Positions 1-12,895 are shown, counted from the first letter of the stretch. The stretch is DNA of 64,000 bases from Homalodisca vitripennis (GCF_021130785.1 NC_060207.1:9317501-9381500); one strand, 5' to 3'. Made by a program: numbers and translations. The notes: a model not told the origin generated them from the sequence alone.

Positions 1-481
1 CTCGTTCCTCCTCCATTCATCCTACCAGATTCTACTGCCACACTTATACGGCGACACAGACGAAATCATATGAATGAACGAATATAATTTTATTGGAATG
101 TATGTAATAACCTATTCCAACACTTATTTCTCAGTAGTCCTATTGTATTAGTTGTCAAACAACAGTATTATACATAACTGATACAAAACTGATAGAAAAT
201 TTCAAAATAAAAAAGAGAATGACCTATTACAGACCTGCATTCCGTATAATACAAAAATCGTGAGTCCAGGTCTCATTGAGTTTCAATCCTCACTCACTAA
301 ATCTCAAAAACCCATTGATAACCTTGTTATTATTATTGTCATTTTTAAGATGTTGTATTACATATAATATGATATATAATATTATATGTAATATATTTAT
401 ATCTGTATATAACATTGTATACAAGAATGTAAGTACATTTAGAACATTCGAGAGAGTCGGTTGTTTACGTGCGTGCCCAGA
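1..481. other. AT-rich non-coding DNA
   Basis: No coding, RNA or repeat signal is recognised. The short open frames here are AT-rich low-complexity translations. Confidence 0.5.
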
Positions 482-520
482 GAAGAGCAGTGGTCCCAAG
501 ACGTAACCTTGCGGCACTCC
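482..520 (-). pseudogene. Reverse-transcriptase relic of a non-LTR retrotransposon
   Basis: The minus strand encodes GVPQGYVLGPLLF, the conserved reverse-transcriptase block just before the catalytic YxDD motif (usual form xPQGSVLGPLLF). The serine is replaced by tyrosine, and homology is lost on both sides within a few codons, with stops and AT-rich DNA following. This is a short dead fragment of a LINE; the clade cannot be told from so little. Confidence 0.7.
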
Positions 521-1499
521 TATAGTCCGATGGGCTCCACCTGGATTACACAGTGCATATTCACATACTGTAGTGATAATATAAAACAAACACAATACAC
601 GCCCTTGAAATATTACTAATTAATTGTTAAAATTACAAATGAACCATGTAGCCTACCCTTTTAAGTTTCTGATCTCATTTAGTGTGAATTGCAAACATAT
701 TAGTTTGTCTCGAAGCGTGTTTTATTGAATGGCATTAGTTAAATGATATGTTATAAATAAAATTATGTTGAAAAGTATATTGGGCAAAGACGTTAATAAT
801 TGTATTATATTACGAGGGAAAAACTATTATGAACAGTGTCAATCATGATGATAAATTATTTTTTGTTAGACCAAATGAATTGTTAAGAAAACAACGTTGA
901 CAACCTGTCGGGAACAAAGCTGTGACCCTTGTAAACACGGATATCACGGCAATATTTATCTTCAATATTGCTAAACATTGGGTCGTACTCAACGACATAA
1001 TCCGGCCCAATATACGACTTGCAATTTCGCTACAGGCAATCTGCTTTGCATGATACAAATCAATGCTGATTGGGTGAATGTTTACGGAAAAGGAGAAAAC
1101 TGGGACATTTCCACAAGCTGGGTTGAATGTTTCCTTGGGGAAATAGCTGCTCTTCTTTCTTAACTTAAGCGGATTCATTCAAATGCTTTTTGAAATAATT
1201 AATCTTAGATTACACGGAATAGATCTGTATTATCTTTCTTAAAGACACAGAAATCAATATGGCATTATTTTAAATTAAACCTTTGTTTAGTGCTTTAAAT
1301 TAGAACATTAAATTAACGTACCGGTACTTATTAGTTGTTACAGTACTAAACCAAATCTTTTCTATGAATATTCTTAATGCTGAGTACTTTAACAACTTAA
1401 TAAATCCTGAAAAAACATGTAAAGGTAGGACTTTTATAAAGTTAAAGATACTATTTATTTTTCTATTTGTTTATTCTTTTATGTAAAAGTTGAGTTTAG
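521..1499. other. No gene or repeat recognised
   Basis: AT-rich sequence. A 111-codon minus-strand frame (843-1178) and a plus-strand frame opposite it have no recognisable domain and look like chance. Confidence 0.45.
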
Positions 1500-1625
1500 G
1501 TCCAGTTCATCTTCCTCATAGTGTTGCATCTGAAATCTAACGATGTTGCCGACTTGACTCCTGGAATATCACATGATCGTCTGAAGAGATCCAAAAACTG
1601 AAATGGAGTTAAACTCAACATTCTT
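1500..1625 (-). repeat. Dispersed repeat family A, fragment
   Basis: This matches the family A copies at 13.1 and 14.4 kb, sharing a core like GACTCCTGGA and TCGTCTGAAGAGAT. It is inverted relative to the larger copy at 1709-1975, so the two halves form a loose fold-back. Confidence 0.6.
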
Positions 1626-1708
1626 ATGAATCAACCCTTCCATAGCTAAGTTTGTGTAGAAAACTCAGTTGTTATACCGTGATTAGAGATCGTGTCTAAA
1701 AGTACCGT

Positions 1709-1975
1709 TATGCACTTAAGTATGCACCTGATGAGACAATGAGAATACCTCTTCACCTATATTACTGTATTTTGTAGCCTGGGTGTCTCAGGTTTGAAGC
1801 TATATAAAGAGTTTATTTTTTGCTTCTTCTCCGTCGATTTTTTCCATCTCTTCAGACGAAGATGACTCCAGGAGTCAAGTCTGCGCCAGCGCCATATTTC
1901 AGACGCTGCACTAAGATGAAGATGAACAGGAGCTAAACTCAATATCTACACTAAATCAACCCTTACCACTATAGC
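1709..1975 (+). repeat. Dispersed repeat family A, copy 1
   Basis: It contains the family phrase CCTGATGAGACAATGAGAAT and later TCTCTTCAGACGAAGATGAC, also found at 13061-13375 and, on the other strand, at 14441-14910. It ends with a phrase close to CTAAATCAACCCTT. There is no coding capacity; probably a non-autonomous transposon or SINE-like family. Confidence 0.6.
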
Positions 1976-4435
1976 TACGTTAATGTTTTATGTTTTACGT
2001 GTTTATCTCGAATATATGTACTAGAAGCGTAAATGTATTTCTCTAGTCAAGCCGTCATAAGATTCGTTTGTATAATAATAATTCATGAAGGAGTAATTCG
2101 CAGTCATTATTATTCACAGGAATATGTTAACAAAGAACAATATTTAATATAAAAATAAAAGAATATTAATATATAATGCTATAAAAATAACATATAATAT
2201 TCATATATTTGTGTATTGTACAATGTTTTAATGTATACATGTTTATTAGATCACCTAGACATGTTGGAGTATCCGAACTATGATTGATATTCATATTCCC
2301 CACGATGGCAATACAATTTTCAAATACTGATAATCAAAATGGTCTAAAGATTGAAATAATTCCAATATTCTAGCTAAAATATACCTCTCAAAGGTTAATT
2401 AGCTTGTATAACTAAGACAAATTTATAAGTTACTAGGTTTTGATCGGAAATTCTTATTGATAAAAAGAGATTGTTAATTTCAGAACAATCGGTTGAATAA
2501 TTTACGCTTGAAGAGCATAACAAACAAAGGCACTTTCTCATTTATAATATTACGATTAGGATATGGTACTAGTTTTGTAAAGACAGGATCGCTTTCTTTA
2601 TTTATAAAAAATAGTTGATTTCCTTACTAAAAATTCTATTAAAGAACATGTTACTTTCTTAAGTTAAACGTAATTACATAATTATGTGACTTCATGTATA
2701 ACTCTTGTTCATAATGTATAAAATAAAATCATTATTTTCAGTCGTTTCTATTTTGTTCTGGTTAAAATGTGCTTTATATACTAAATTAAATGCATGTAAC
2801 TAACATTTTCTTCTATTTTTTCCGTCTCAAAAGCTATCTTAAAGGTACCGGTAATAAAATATTTATTGCGCCACTTTAACTCAGAAAACGTGCATCGAGT
2901 TCGATATGTAAAGTACGTTTCACACTTCCTACTTAACTGCTCAGATGTGTTACTTACAGTGAAGTTCACGGTAATGAAATGATGTGGGCAGCGTTTCCTG
3001 GCTAGTATCGGGAATTGGCTGCCATTTCAGTTTGCATTATGTCCCGGGATTACACCCCAGAACGGCCCCAAATGGAACAATATCTCAGTGAAGTAATTTT
3101 GTGGCCTCTCCTTCTATACGTCTATTGTAAGACCACAACAAAGCCTGCGTCAACTCCAGGTGCACCTGTTAGAATTGAAATATTGTTTTATGATAGAAAT
3201 CAAGAGTTAGAATGTTAACCTTTACATTGTTATGTCAGATGTATTTGACTGATTTAGACCCACCTACCACCATATCTCGACCCTTCTCTCTCAATTGTAT
3301 TTTTTCAAACAGGACTTCCGAATTTTTGATGGATCTAAGAGGAGAACGTCAACAAGTTTCTTTGTCTCAACAATTAAATAATTTTGTTAAATAATAAACC
3401 AGATGAAAAGTGCATTAAAATCATTAATAGAACAAGATAAGCTCAAAAATATAGATTTAAAATAAACTGCCCTACAAATTTAGTGTGTTTTTGAAAATTT
3501 TATTTAATGTCTAGAAAAATGAACCCTTGGTTAGATTACGTTAAGCACAATAACATTCATTGTGTTTGATAAATTAATATTTTTTTGTCTTTAAGTATTT
3601 GATGCTAATCCAAATAATGTTTGTTTACTCCTTGGGCTTTTTTTTAAATACAAAATATAATAATAATTCATATTCAATTTATTTGATGTATAAAAAAATT
3701 TTATGTGACAATTTTAAGTTTATTTTTGTTACATTTTAAGGTTATGAAAATCTTAACAATTTAACAATCTCCAGGTTTATGTTCTAGAAAGATACCTAGT
3801 GAAATTATTACTTCTCCTTCGCAAAAAACATTTCAGCTACTGTAGATTTCTAATCTCCCTATTTTTATGTACATTATTTTTTAATATTTCAAATGTAACT
3901 ATAAACTATAGGTTCATTATATTTATCATACATTATATTATAAAACGTGCACTAATATCACAAAACACATTTGTACGTAGTCTAGTTAACTATTACCTGT
4001 CTAGTATAAATAAATAGATAAAATAAAATAAATAAATATAAACCTGTTTTTAAATAAACATTAAGTTTCCTTTAGGATGAATAAAAACTGTTTGTCCTAA
4101 ACGTGATGTGGGTTGAGGTTAGTTTGTATCAATATAATGCAACATATAAATTAAACATCTACCCGACTGATATATAGTTCTGCTTCTCTGATCATAGAAT
4201 GCCAAATCTCTTAAACCATTGAAACCAAAATGATAAACTCAAAATTAATGACAATTTCAAATATGCGAATTCATAGGCAAGAAATGAAAAAGAGGCAAAA
4301 TAGTTTTTTTTGTATGTATAGCATTTAATCAGAAGAATTAACTTTGAATCTCCACCATACATTCAAACTATATTTAATAAACAATCAACAAACAAGTGCA
4401 TTAGTATTTGTGCTAACGAAATACAGCTACAACAA
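1976..4435. other. No gene or repeat recognised (2.5 kb)
   Basis: AT-rich intergenic sequence. Short open frames near 3.0-3.4 and 3.8-4.0 kb have no domain, no codon bias and no splice context that supports them. Confidence 0.45.
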
Positions 4436-4556
4436 CGAAATACGTTGCCACGCAACCGGAGGTGTACTGTGCAGCTACATGGTACCAGACTCATTACCAG
4501 GTAAGTATGCAAATTGTCTCATCGTCGATGACGTCATTTCGGCGGGAGCTTAACAA
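4436..4556. promoter_or_regulatory. Candidate regulatory island with RFX-, octamer- and CRE-like sites
   Basis: A GC-richer island in AT-rich DNA holds an imperfect palindrome GTTGCCACGCAAC (4444-4456, RFX/X-box-like), an octamer ATGCAAAT (4507-4514) and a perfect CRE TGACGTCA (4529-4536). The reverse strand reads TGACGTCATCG then ATTTGCATA, the same order as in the island at 24.9 kb. Motif matching alone; no function is shown. Confidence 0.3.
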
Positions 4557-5195
4557 TAGCATTAGTGTACAGTGTGGATGTAGCCTAACGCGCTTTCTTG
4601 CATCGATTAACGAATAACTTCTCGGCTCAGTCTAAGGAAAAGTAGATTTCGCATGTGACTGTGATCTCGAAATGCTAAACTGATCATGCATTATTACGTT
4701 AATCATTTAATTTACAGCACTAATAGTTCTACTTTGACTCTCAATATTGGCATTTTAATATACTCGTAACAAAAGAATTAAGAAATTCTATAATATTGAA
4801 ACTTTATAAGGCAAAACTCGTTACAAGTATACACATCTGGTTGGAAAATCGTGGGCACGATTAAGTTACAATCCAACATCCAATACTTTGTTTCTCACCT
4901 ACATCTATTCGATGGTATTGTTATTGTTATGGTTGTTATTGTATCTAAAGCTTTTTAATGTCCGCCATTTTCAAACATTAAGAATCTATAAATGAGTAAA
5001 ACATACTGATATAAACTAAGTGGTAATTGTATAAACATTACCAATTTTTGTTTCTTGTGAAATACCCAAGATGATGTTGCAGAAAGGCAAATGGCCGCCA
5101 TCTTGAAATCTATCATTGGTTGAGCCTAACGAAAGAACATCCAAGCAATTTCCAAGCACTATTTCTCTACCAAGTTTAGTTTGAATACATTAAAT
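4557..5195. other. No gene or repeat recognised
   Basis: AT-rich sequence with no coding or RNA signal seen. Confidence 0.4.
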
Positions 5196-5415
5196 ATTAT
5201 GGTGGTCTAAGACGTTGGACTTTGAGTCTGAGTTAGAGATAGCGCAGGTTCGAATCCTGTCTGTGACCGTTGCACTTTTTATCAGTACCATCGACCTTGT
5301 ACTGTATCGACTCGCCCCCTTATTCTGTTTGATAAGATCCTCGCACAGGCCAGTGGCCCATGAGAACGGACAGAATAAGGCTTAAAAGGGGATCGGACTC
5401 TCCTTTAAAAAAAGG
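5196..5415 (+). mobile_element. tRNA-derived SINE, copy 1
   Basis: The head resembles a tRNA gene: an A-box-like GGTCTAAGACGTTGG followed by a perfect B-box GGTTCGAATCCT near 5252, spaced as in a pol III promoter. A non-tRNA body follows, with a phrase GATCCTCGCACAGGCCAGTG, ending near AATAAGGCTTAAAAGG. The same head, body and tail occur inverted at 20700-20925, which shows a dispersed unit of about 220 bp rather than a tRNA gene. The acceptor stem does not close. Confidence 0.8.
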
Positions 5416-5797
5416 TTATTACCGCAATGTTGTGTGCTACTGTATTGCACACCTTGTACACTTGCTATCTGGAAAAGAAAACAAAAGAACAAACATAATT
5501 TTAAATGACTATATAATTCTAAAACACTTTAATTCTCTTTTACGACCCATAACAACTTATTTATAACACTTGTTTCAAAATTTGAACGACCACCATCTCA
5601 AAACCTTTAAAGAGGTCTCGAACAATGTGCGAATATAAAAGTTGTTTATCATTCCTCACTATTTGTTACATTTCATTTTGGATGCATAATAGAATATAGT
5701 TAAATTGGAATTGGAAAAATAACAACAGCAATCGTGTCCACAAACCTGCTTTATATTACATAATCCTACAAATACACACATATCTGATATATACAGG
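5416..5797. other. No gene or repeat recognised
   Basis: AT-rich sequence; nothing supportable. Confidence 0.4.
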
Positions 5798-6300
5798 GTG
5801 TCCCAAAGGACACCTCTCTGGACAAATGTATACCACGTTATTGCTCAGGTCTACACAAACATATTTCACCATATGAGTATGGGTATCCAATGCTTAGTTT
5901 CCCTTCTGTCTTACTTGATTTTATTTTAAAAATTATTATCTTAAAAAGTAATCAGTTAAATTGTACCAAATTTGACTCAAATTATTATGATATCAAGGTC
6001 AGGTACTGAAAAGAGTATAACGATATTATCTTTAGTATTTTCAAAATGGCGGCCATTAAGACTTTTAAACTTTTAATATCTGAAAAACTATCATTTTACT
6101 TAGGAATTTCAAGTATAACAGCTTTTAGAGGGGGTTTTCCCATATCTAATAACACAAAAATTATTTAAATTGGATAATAAATAACTGATTTAGAGTAGAT
6201 TTACTGTGAGAAGACATGGCCCAAATTGAGGTTCTCAGCGAATAGCCAGCAATAGACATAAACTGAATAAACGGCTGGTGAAAAATATACAGAATAAATT
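5798..6300 (+). mobile_element. MITE with TA-CAGGGTG terminus (left end clear, right end not found)
   Basis: It begins TACAGGGTGTCCCAAA. The TA + CAGGGTG start recurs at 15919, at 55920 and, as CACCCTG + TA, at the right end of the 55.9-57.3 kb element, typical of non-autonomous Tc1/mariner-type elements inserting at TA. No matching inverted right end was found, so the right border is a guess from the loss of the low-GC, non-coding style of these elements. Confidence 0.5.
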
Positions 6301-7207
6301 GCCATAATGTATGAACGTTGTAAAAATCGGTTTAAAAATATTTTATAAAGTTTTTAGTAAGTCACAAAGGATATATGTCTTAGAAATACTGTGAGGTAAG
6401 GAAATGTTCATAATGGACAAAACAAAACATGAAGGAAGCGTGTTTATTCCACTTTCAGATGTTGCCAGGATAATTAGTAGGTAAAGCTGTTGTAGTGAGT
6501 ATTCAGCACTATGTAGTTGTAGATGGTACTGTACACCTAACATCTTGAACTTGGACATGTTCTACTGTTTTTAAGATATTTGTAAAAGTTTATTTAAATT
6601 TTCTTTGTTTTTAATAAACACACGTTTAGTAACTGGAAAGGTTTAAAGTAAATATCAAGCTATTTGAGTATTACATCACTATACTCAAATACTATTCATG
6701 CCATGTGAACAATCAAAAACATCTTTACACTACATTTTTTTTCAGATATGTGGTCGAACTATCAACCTTCTAGGATTTCTAAGCCGTCTTTTCTTCTCTT
6801 ACAATACATTTAACTACTACCACATTATTTATACCATTCTAAACCATAGGAGGATTGAGGTAGCACATACGCGACTAAAATGTCCTCTCCCGTTTCACAC
6901 ATTTATAAAATATCTCAAAGAACAAAAAAAAATTCCCAAATTATAATATTCATATTTAGTTAAGAGAAATATCAAAAACGTGCTCGGAATAATAAAGTCT
7001 TTATATTACATTTCCTAATAAAAGTCCAGAGTAATGTTATATACAGATGTTTCATAAGAAAACACAAAGTTGATAATCATATTAGAAAATGGCCGTTTTA
7101 AAAAGTTAGAAATACATATTTTTAAACGCCTCTAAAACAAAGGTAGATTCCTCATTTAAAGTTTGCTGACAGTTTTATAATTATCAATATCACCTAGAGA
7201 CCCACTT
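6301..7207. other. No gene or repeat recognised
   Basis: AT-rich; frames of 71 and 82 codons (6343-6558 minus, 6698-6946 plus) have no recognisable features. Confidence 0.4.
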
Positions 7208-7312
7208 ACAGTATAATAAAGACAACCTGTGTGTATATCCGTGTATATCAGTGTATATCCGTGTATATCCATGTATATCCGTGTATATCCATGTATATCC
7301 AGTGTATATCCA
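7208..7312. repeat. Minisatellite, 10-bp unit GTGTATATCC
   Basis: About ten imperfect copies of GTGTATATCC with A/C and one-base variants. The open frame across it (repeats of YISVYP type) is a product of the repeat, not a gene. Confidence 0.85.
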
Positions 7313-7740
7313 AGACGACTTACTCAGATACACAGGGTACAAACGAAAGGAGTAGTTGACGAAATGGCTGTGTCACGTCTCCGTGTAATTGACATCTCAG
7401 TCGTTACATTTGTAGTCGCCGGAGAACCAAGCGAAGCGGCAGCACTGAGCTCCCCACAGTTACGTGCCAAATATCTTATAACTAAACTCGTTTTAATTAT
7501 TCGCTAGCGCACGTCCTGCATGTCGACTGCTTTTATTCCCAAACCGACTTTTATGAAATCTTAATTTAACTCTTAATTTCACCGCTTTGTCATTACTAGA
7601 TTCAACATTTCTAATACTTAATTTAAACATGGTACTGTTACTGAAGCTATCTACAGAGTAGGGGTATGCCACATAATGTACAGCTTATGTCATATGATTT
7701 CAATCAGTTTATTTGCAAAATTCATTTACTCTGTGACTTT
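7313..7740. other. No gene or repeat recognised
   Basis: Nothing supportable; a frame runs out of the minisatellite to 7507 but has no known domain. Confidence 0.4.
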
Positions 7741-7995
7741 CTCATTCCCATTATAATTAACCATTAGACCAATGTAAAATATCCGCTAACGCTTAGCCGA
7801 ATTCCATGGAGTGACATGCACCATCATCGAACTCAGTGTTGCATATAAATGAAGATTCATGCCAAATTTCGTCACAGGTCATTTCAGTTCGAGATATCAA
7901 GCGGACAGACAGACATAAATACAATATTCCAGTAAATCTGGTCATAGACTCCTCTAACGCTCAGCCAATTATATCAAAGGTAATCAAAAAAGAAA
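7741..7995 (+). repeat. Dispersed repeat family D (GACAGACAGACA), copy 1
   Basis: It shares CGCTAACGCTTAGCCGAATT, GACATGCACCATC, ATTCATGCCAAATTTCG and GACAGACAGACA with 10281-10690 and, inverted, with 54740-54960, 57985-58140 and 58420-58640. It is non-coding, with no clear termini; probably a MITE-like family. Confidence 0.6.
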
Positions 7996-9186
7996 AAGTA
8001 CCTGAAAATGGTGGTTTTCTAATTGTTTTTTAGTTTCTTGAACTTTCTGGGCTGATTCTGAAGTAACTACTATTTACATGCCTGACAGTTTAAATGTTAT
8101 AGAATTTATAAGGTATAACATCTTTACGTTATATCTTTCGTACCGACGTTACGTGACGTACGTTATACCGTTTTAACTTATAACGATGGCAAATGTCCGA
8201 AATCATGTTATCCTTTCAAACCTTCCATCGTCAATAACAAACTTTAAACAAACAAAAAAGTTTAAATATTTCAATATAAAAATTTTATTTGTAATAAAAT
8301 GTATAATTTATTATTTTTAACTCTTTTTCCACCTTGCTACTTCGACCACCATACATACCATAATAGTAAGAGCAACTGAGAAACGACGATTTCCTTATTA
8401 AAACTTCCTCTATAATTTAACGTAAAGTAGGCTGTGTTCACGTAAAATACACATCGCTCTCACCTCATAAATCTTGTGGTTTTATAAACTAAAGTGCAAT
8501 AATTTGTGATAGTGTGGCCAATCATTCTTTTTAATTCACACAAATGCAACAATTCTTCCATGATAAAAGACTAGATCTATAAGTTTTCGGAAGGGTAACA
8601 CTCTTGATTATAGAGTTTGAAACATTATAAATCGTGTTCATAAATTGCGTAGTTTTTTTAACTCTGAGACGTGCCAAAAAAGTTACTACATACAAAGGAA
8701 TAGTGAAACATAAATATTACCACTTTGTAATGATTGCACCACGCTGCAAGAATTGCAACAGAAATAACGTTGCGCAGATTTGTCTGCATAGTGGTGTATA
8801 ATGCAAATACTACACTGTACTGTATAAATATGTGCAAATGCTGTTCCAGGATTAGGCAACTCGGACATAGCCTAATCTTCTACTCGCCTTCGCTGCTTGT
8901 AGAGTATGGAACTTCCCATTCTCTACCCTAAGTACCGTAACCGTAGAATGGTTGGGAACTATTGTAATTTATGTGAGGTATATTATTTTGATATTTACAT
9001 TGTTTATTATTCCTGCGTAGAAATATTGTAAGTGCATAAAAGATTGTGGTAAGATTACACCAATGCATTGTGTAACAAAATAGAATTAGAAATTTTCATT
9101 TTGGTTTTATATAAAGTAAACGTAAAGATGTATTATTTACCAGTCGAAGTTAGGATTAAGAAGCTTTCTCTAATATTTATCCTGGA
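7996..9186. other. No gene recognised; small palindromic cluster near 8.15 kb
   Basis: AT-rich. Around 8140-8190 there are overlapping ACGT-containing palindromes (for example ACGTGACGTACG), which could bind bZIP factors but are not otherwise supported. Confidence 0.35.
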
Positions 9187-9362
9187 CACTAACGGCTAAC
9201 AGGAGACTTCCGGACCACCACCAACAGCCAGGCAGCCAGGCGGGCTGCTTGCAAGGACAGGATCGCTCAGCGGTCACCCATCCAAACAGCAGCCACGCTC
9301 GACGTTGCTTGATCTTGTTATCTTGCGGTAACCGTTGTACCCGCTACACTGCGCCATTGGCA
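9187..9362 (-). mobile_element. 5S rRNA-related SINE (SINE3-like)
   Basis: On the minus strand the segment 9269-9318 reads AGATCAAGCAACGTCG, then TTTGGATGGGTGACCGC. These match the internal control region of 5S rRNA genes (A-box AAGTTAAGCAACG and C-box TTGGATGGGTGACCGC). The 5' part of 5S is absent and the flanks are unrelated GC-rich sequence, so it is not a functional 5S gene. An internally promoted pol III SINE derived from 5S RNA is the best explanation. Only one copy is in the window. Confidence 0.7.
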
Positions 9363-10280
9363 ATGCTGTATTTTAACATTATTTATATCACACTTTCAAC
9401 ACTTGCATAATTTGAAACTTTAACAAATCCAAAATAATTTAGTTTTTCAACATGGAGATATACGTATGACCGCTGTAAAAGGTAATACTTTTTGGTATTT
9501 TAAATGTCCACTCACTTCTTCTATTTGCTATTTAAATTCCCAGTTAACTAAGAACAATTTGAAAAAATAGCCGACTTAAGCTTATTCCATAATTTAGCCA
9601 ATGTTTACGATGTTTTACAAAATTTAACTATAAAAATGTTCGCAAACTTGTGAACTCAATTCCAAACTAATTAACTACCCCATTAAAAAACTGTAAAGTG
9701 GTTTAATATATGTGGTGATTGTAGAGTTACGTAGAACCAAATCATTCTCTAATATACTTACTTAATACTGTTAAAGGGTTTGGTTTAAGAGGAAAGCAAA
9801 CTGAATTGTAAGCAATTTTTAATACTAGTACCGTAACCTAATCATCACAAGGTAAAATTCTACAAAGATAAATTATTTAAAAAGTTACAAAGATTTGAAT
9901 GTATCATGATATTTAGGGCAGGGAAAGATTATTAGAAATGATATCTACAGTTTACAATGAATTGCCTAGCCTGTACGTTCTATGCTCAGACCGGTGAAAC
10001 AGTATTTTATCGTACATCAGTTAGTATTATGTCATATAATTTTACTGCTTTTTTATACCTTTGAAACTCGAAAATATGTCTCCCATTGTATTATTTTTGG
10101 ATTATACTATTGAAGTATTTAAGCGTATCAATTTGGCTCTATAGCCATCCGTTCACCTGCTTTAAAACACCTCCATATAAATTTGATGATCGTAGTATGT
10201 TAGACAAGTAGTAGAGTATGCTAATTTACTGTCGTGAACATTTAAAAACATTTACTGGGTAATTAGTTGTCTATGTTAAA
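9363..10280. other. No gene or repeat recognised
   Basis: AT-rich sequence; nothing supportable. Confidence 0.4.
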
Positions 10281-10690
10281 AGTCCAAAATAGGCAAATAT
10301 ACATACAGGCAGGCATGATCCAGAAAAGAAATTGTGTCAACCTACTCAGTGATAGGCTTCAATGATGCTTAGCCAAATGCCACATTTGGACATGCACCAT
10401 CAAATAACTCATTCTTACCTGTAAAAAGATGTTTCATGCCATATTTAAAGTCTACAGATAAAATATTTCTCAAGAAATTTTTCCACGTGATATACTGATG
10501 ATCAAACTCAGTTCTGCCTATATTGAAATTAAGCTTCATGTAAGATTTAAAACCTGAAGATCAGATAGTTTTATTTATATATCAAGTTGACAGACACACA
10601 AACAGAAATTATATACTTGCAGCCCTCGAGTGATAGGTTCGCTAACGCTCAGCTGATAGCAGTCTATTGATGATAACGTTCATTGGTGAT
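10281..10690 (+). repeat. Dispersed repeat family D, copy 2 (one or two diverged units)
   Basis: It contains GCTTAGCCAAATGCCACAT, GACATGCACCATCAAA, TTTCATGCCATATTTAAAG, GACAGACACACAAACAG and CGCTAACGCTCAGC in the same order as the copy at 7741-7995. Confidence 0.55.
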
Positions 10691-11471
10691 AATGCATTGT
10701 AACCCCTTGAGTCAACGCTACGATAAGGCCAGTACGGTCCTTCCAACAGTTTCATGTTCTCCTGATTGTCGCTGGATTTCAAAAGTGTTAAAACCATGAA
10801 TCACGAATTTATCAGGAATACGTACAGTTTCCAATGTTATAATATTTTAAAGCAACATACAAAAGACGTTTCGAGAAGTGGTATCTGCCTTTTCTTCAGG
10901 CGTGCTAAAACATAAAGCTAAGAATTTGTAAAAGTAAACAAGTCAGGTATATATAGCGATGGACACACCTCAGATAACAACACAAATAAATGTTGTACGT
11001 AAAAATCATAACATTCACCTAAATTAAGCACCAAGTTCAGCCGCAACTCACGACACAACAGAATGTACCACTGGAACATGGGTGTAAGCACCAGAGTAGA
11101 CGGGTTTAGTGTTACGCGTGCGATGGTGACCTTGAAATGCAGAGAAGGAGCTAGAAGAACAGTAGACTGGAGGCGACTACCCATCCTCCAACCAACGCCA
11201 TCCTTCATTGTGCCGCTTTCAGGTTTTCACCGAACCGCTGAGCCCTCTATGATGAACCAGGTCGAAATGAAGAGACTATTGTCTTACCTTGCCTGCTGCA
11301 GAGTCGTATGTTTCAGAGGTTCGTATATTTTTGTTTCGTTTGGATTTATTCTGACTCAGTGCTAGGATAAGGTCGGGTATACCGACGGTGGGCGATTCCA
11401 GCACATCAAGGCGCAAGCTCGGCATCTCTTTGGCTCGGCTGATTCCTCGAAGTGGAACATCAGTGCCTGGT
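10691..11471. other. Moderately GC-rich DNA before the 178-bp array
   Basis: Overlapping open frames on both strands (10918-11208 minus, 11063-11365 plus, 11276-11557 minus) show no recognisable domain. The composition is like the following array, so this may be the flank of a degraded transposon from which the array unit came. Confidence 0.3.
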
Positions 11472-12895
11472 CTTCCCGTGAGGACCCTGCTCCACTGCAC
11501 AAACTGAGACGCCCCAGGGCATTGCTGTGGACGATCCTCCCTAGGCGCTTCACTCATCTAGACTTGCCGAACATCTTTAAGCTCCGCCGACCACGTACAT
11601 CTTCTTCATTGTTCATCTACCTGCTATCGACTTGACTTCATTAACTATACTTCCCGTGAGGACCCTGCTCCACTGCACAAACTGAGACGCCCCAGGGCAT
11701 TGCTGTGGACGATCCTCCCTAGGCGCTTCACTCATCTAGACTTGCCGAACATCTTTAAGCTCCGCCGACCACGTACATCTTCTTCATTGTTCATCTACCT
11801 GCTATCGACTTGACTTCATTAACTATACTTCCCGTGAGGACCCTGCTCCACTGCACAAACTGAGACGCCCCAGGGCATTGCTGTGGACGATCCTCCCTAG
11901 GCGCTTCACTCATCTAGACTTGCCGAACATCTTTAAGCTCCGCCGACCACGTACATCTTCTTCATTGTTCATCTACCTGCTATCGACTTGACTTCATTAA
12001 CTATACTTCCCGTGAGGACCCTGCTCCACTGCACAAACTGAGACGCCCCAGGGCATTGCTGTGGACGATCCTCCCTAGGCGCTTCACTCATCTAGACTTG
12101 CCGAACATCTTTAAGCTCCGCCGACCACGTACATCTTCTTCATTGTTCATCTACCTGCTATCGACTTGACTTCATTAACTATACTTCCCGTGAGGACCCT
12201 GCTCCACTGCACAAACTGAGACGCCCCAGGGCATTGCTGTGGACGATCCTCCCTAGGCGCTTCACTCATCTAGACTTGCCGAACATCTTTAAGCTCCGCC
12301 GACCACGTACATCTTCTTCATTGTTCATCTACCTGCTATCGACTTGACTTCATTAACTATACTTCCCGTGAGGACCCTGCTCCACTGCACAAACTGAGAC
12401 GCCCCAGGGCATTGCTGTGGACGATCCTCCCTAGGCGCTTCACTCATCTAGACTTGCCGAACATCTTTAAGCTCCGCCGACCACGTACATCTTCTTCATT
12501 GTTCATCTACCTGCTATCGACTTGACTTCATTAACTATACTTCCCGTGAGGACCCTGCTCCACTGCACAAACTGAGACGCCCCAGGGCATTGCTGTGGAC
12601 GATCCTCCCTAGGCGCTTCACTCATCTAGACTTGCCGAACATCTTTAAGCTCCGCCGACCACGTACATCTTCTTCATTGTTCATCTACCTGCTATCGACT
12701 TGACTTCATTAACTATACTTCCCGTGAGGACCCTGCTCCACTGCACAAACTGAGACGCCCCAGGGCATTGCTGTGGACGATCCTCCCTAGGCGCTTCACT
12801 CATCTAGACTTGCCGAACATCTTTAAGCTCCGCCGACCACGTACATCTTCTTCATTGTTCATCTACCTGCTATCGACTTGACTTCATTAACTATA
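11472..12895. repeat. Tandem array, eight 178-bp units
   Basis: The unit beginning CTTCCCGTGAGGACCCTG starts at 11472, 11650, 11828, 12006, 12184, 12362, 12540 and 12718, exactly 178 bp apart, ending at 12895. By eye I see no difference between copies. The unit is about half GC, unlike its surroundings. Exact identity means a very recent expansion, ongoing homogenisation, or an assembly artefact. No frame stays open through the unit. Confidence 0.97.

Noticed and set aside
5196..5290. Functional tRNA gene
   Set aside because: Good A and B boxes, but no closing acceptor stem, and the sequence continues into a body shared with the copy at 20.7 kb: a SINE.
9187..9362. Functional 5S rRNA gene
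   Set aside because: Only the internal control region matches; the 5' half and 3' end are unrelated.
11276..11557. 93-codon minus-strand frame running into the 178-bp array
   Set aside because: No recognisable domain and the frame is not kept in the repeat units.
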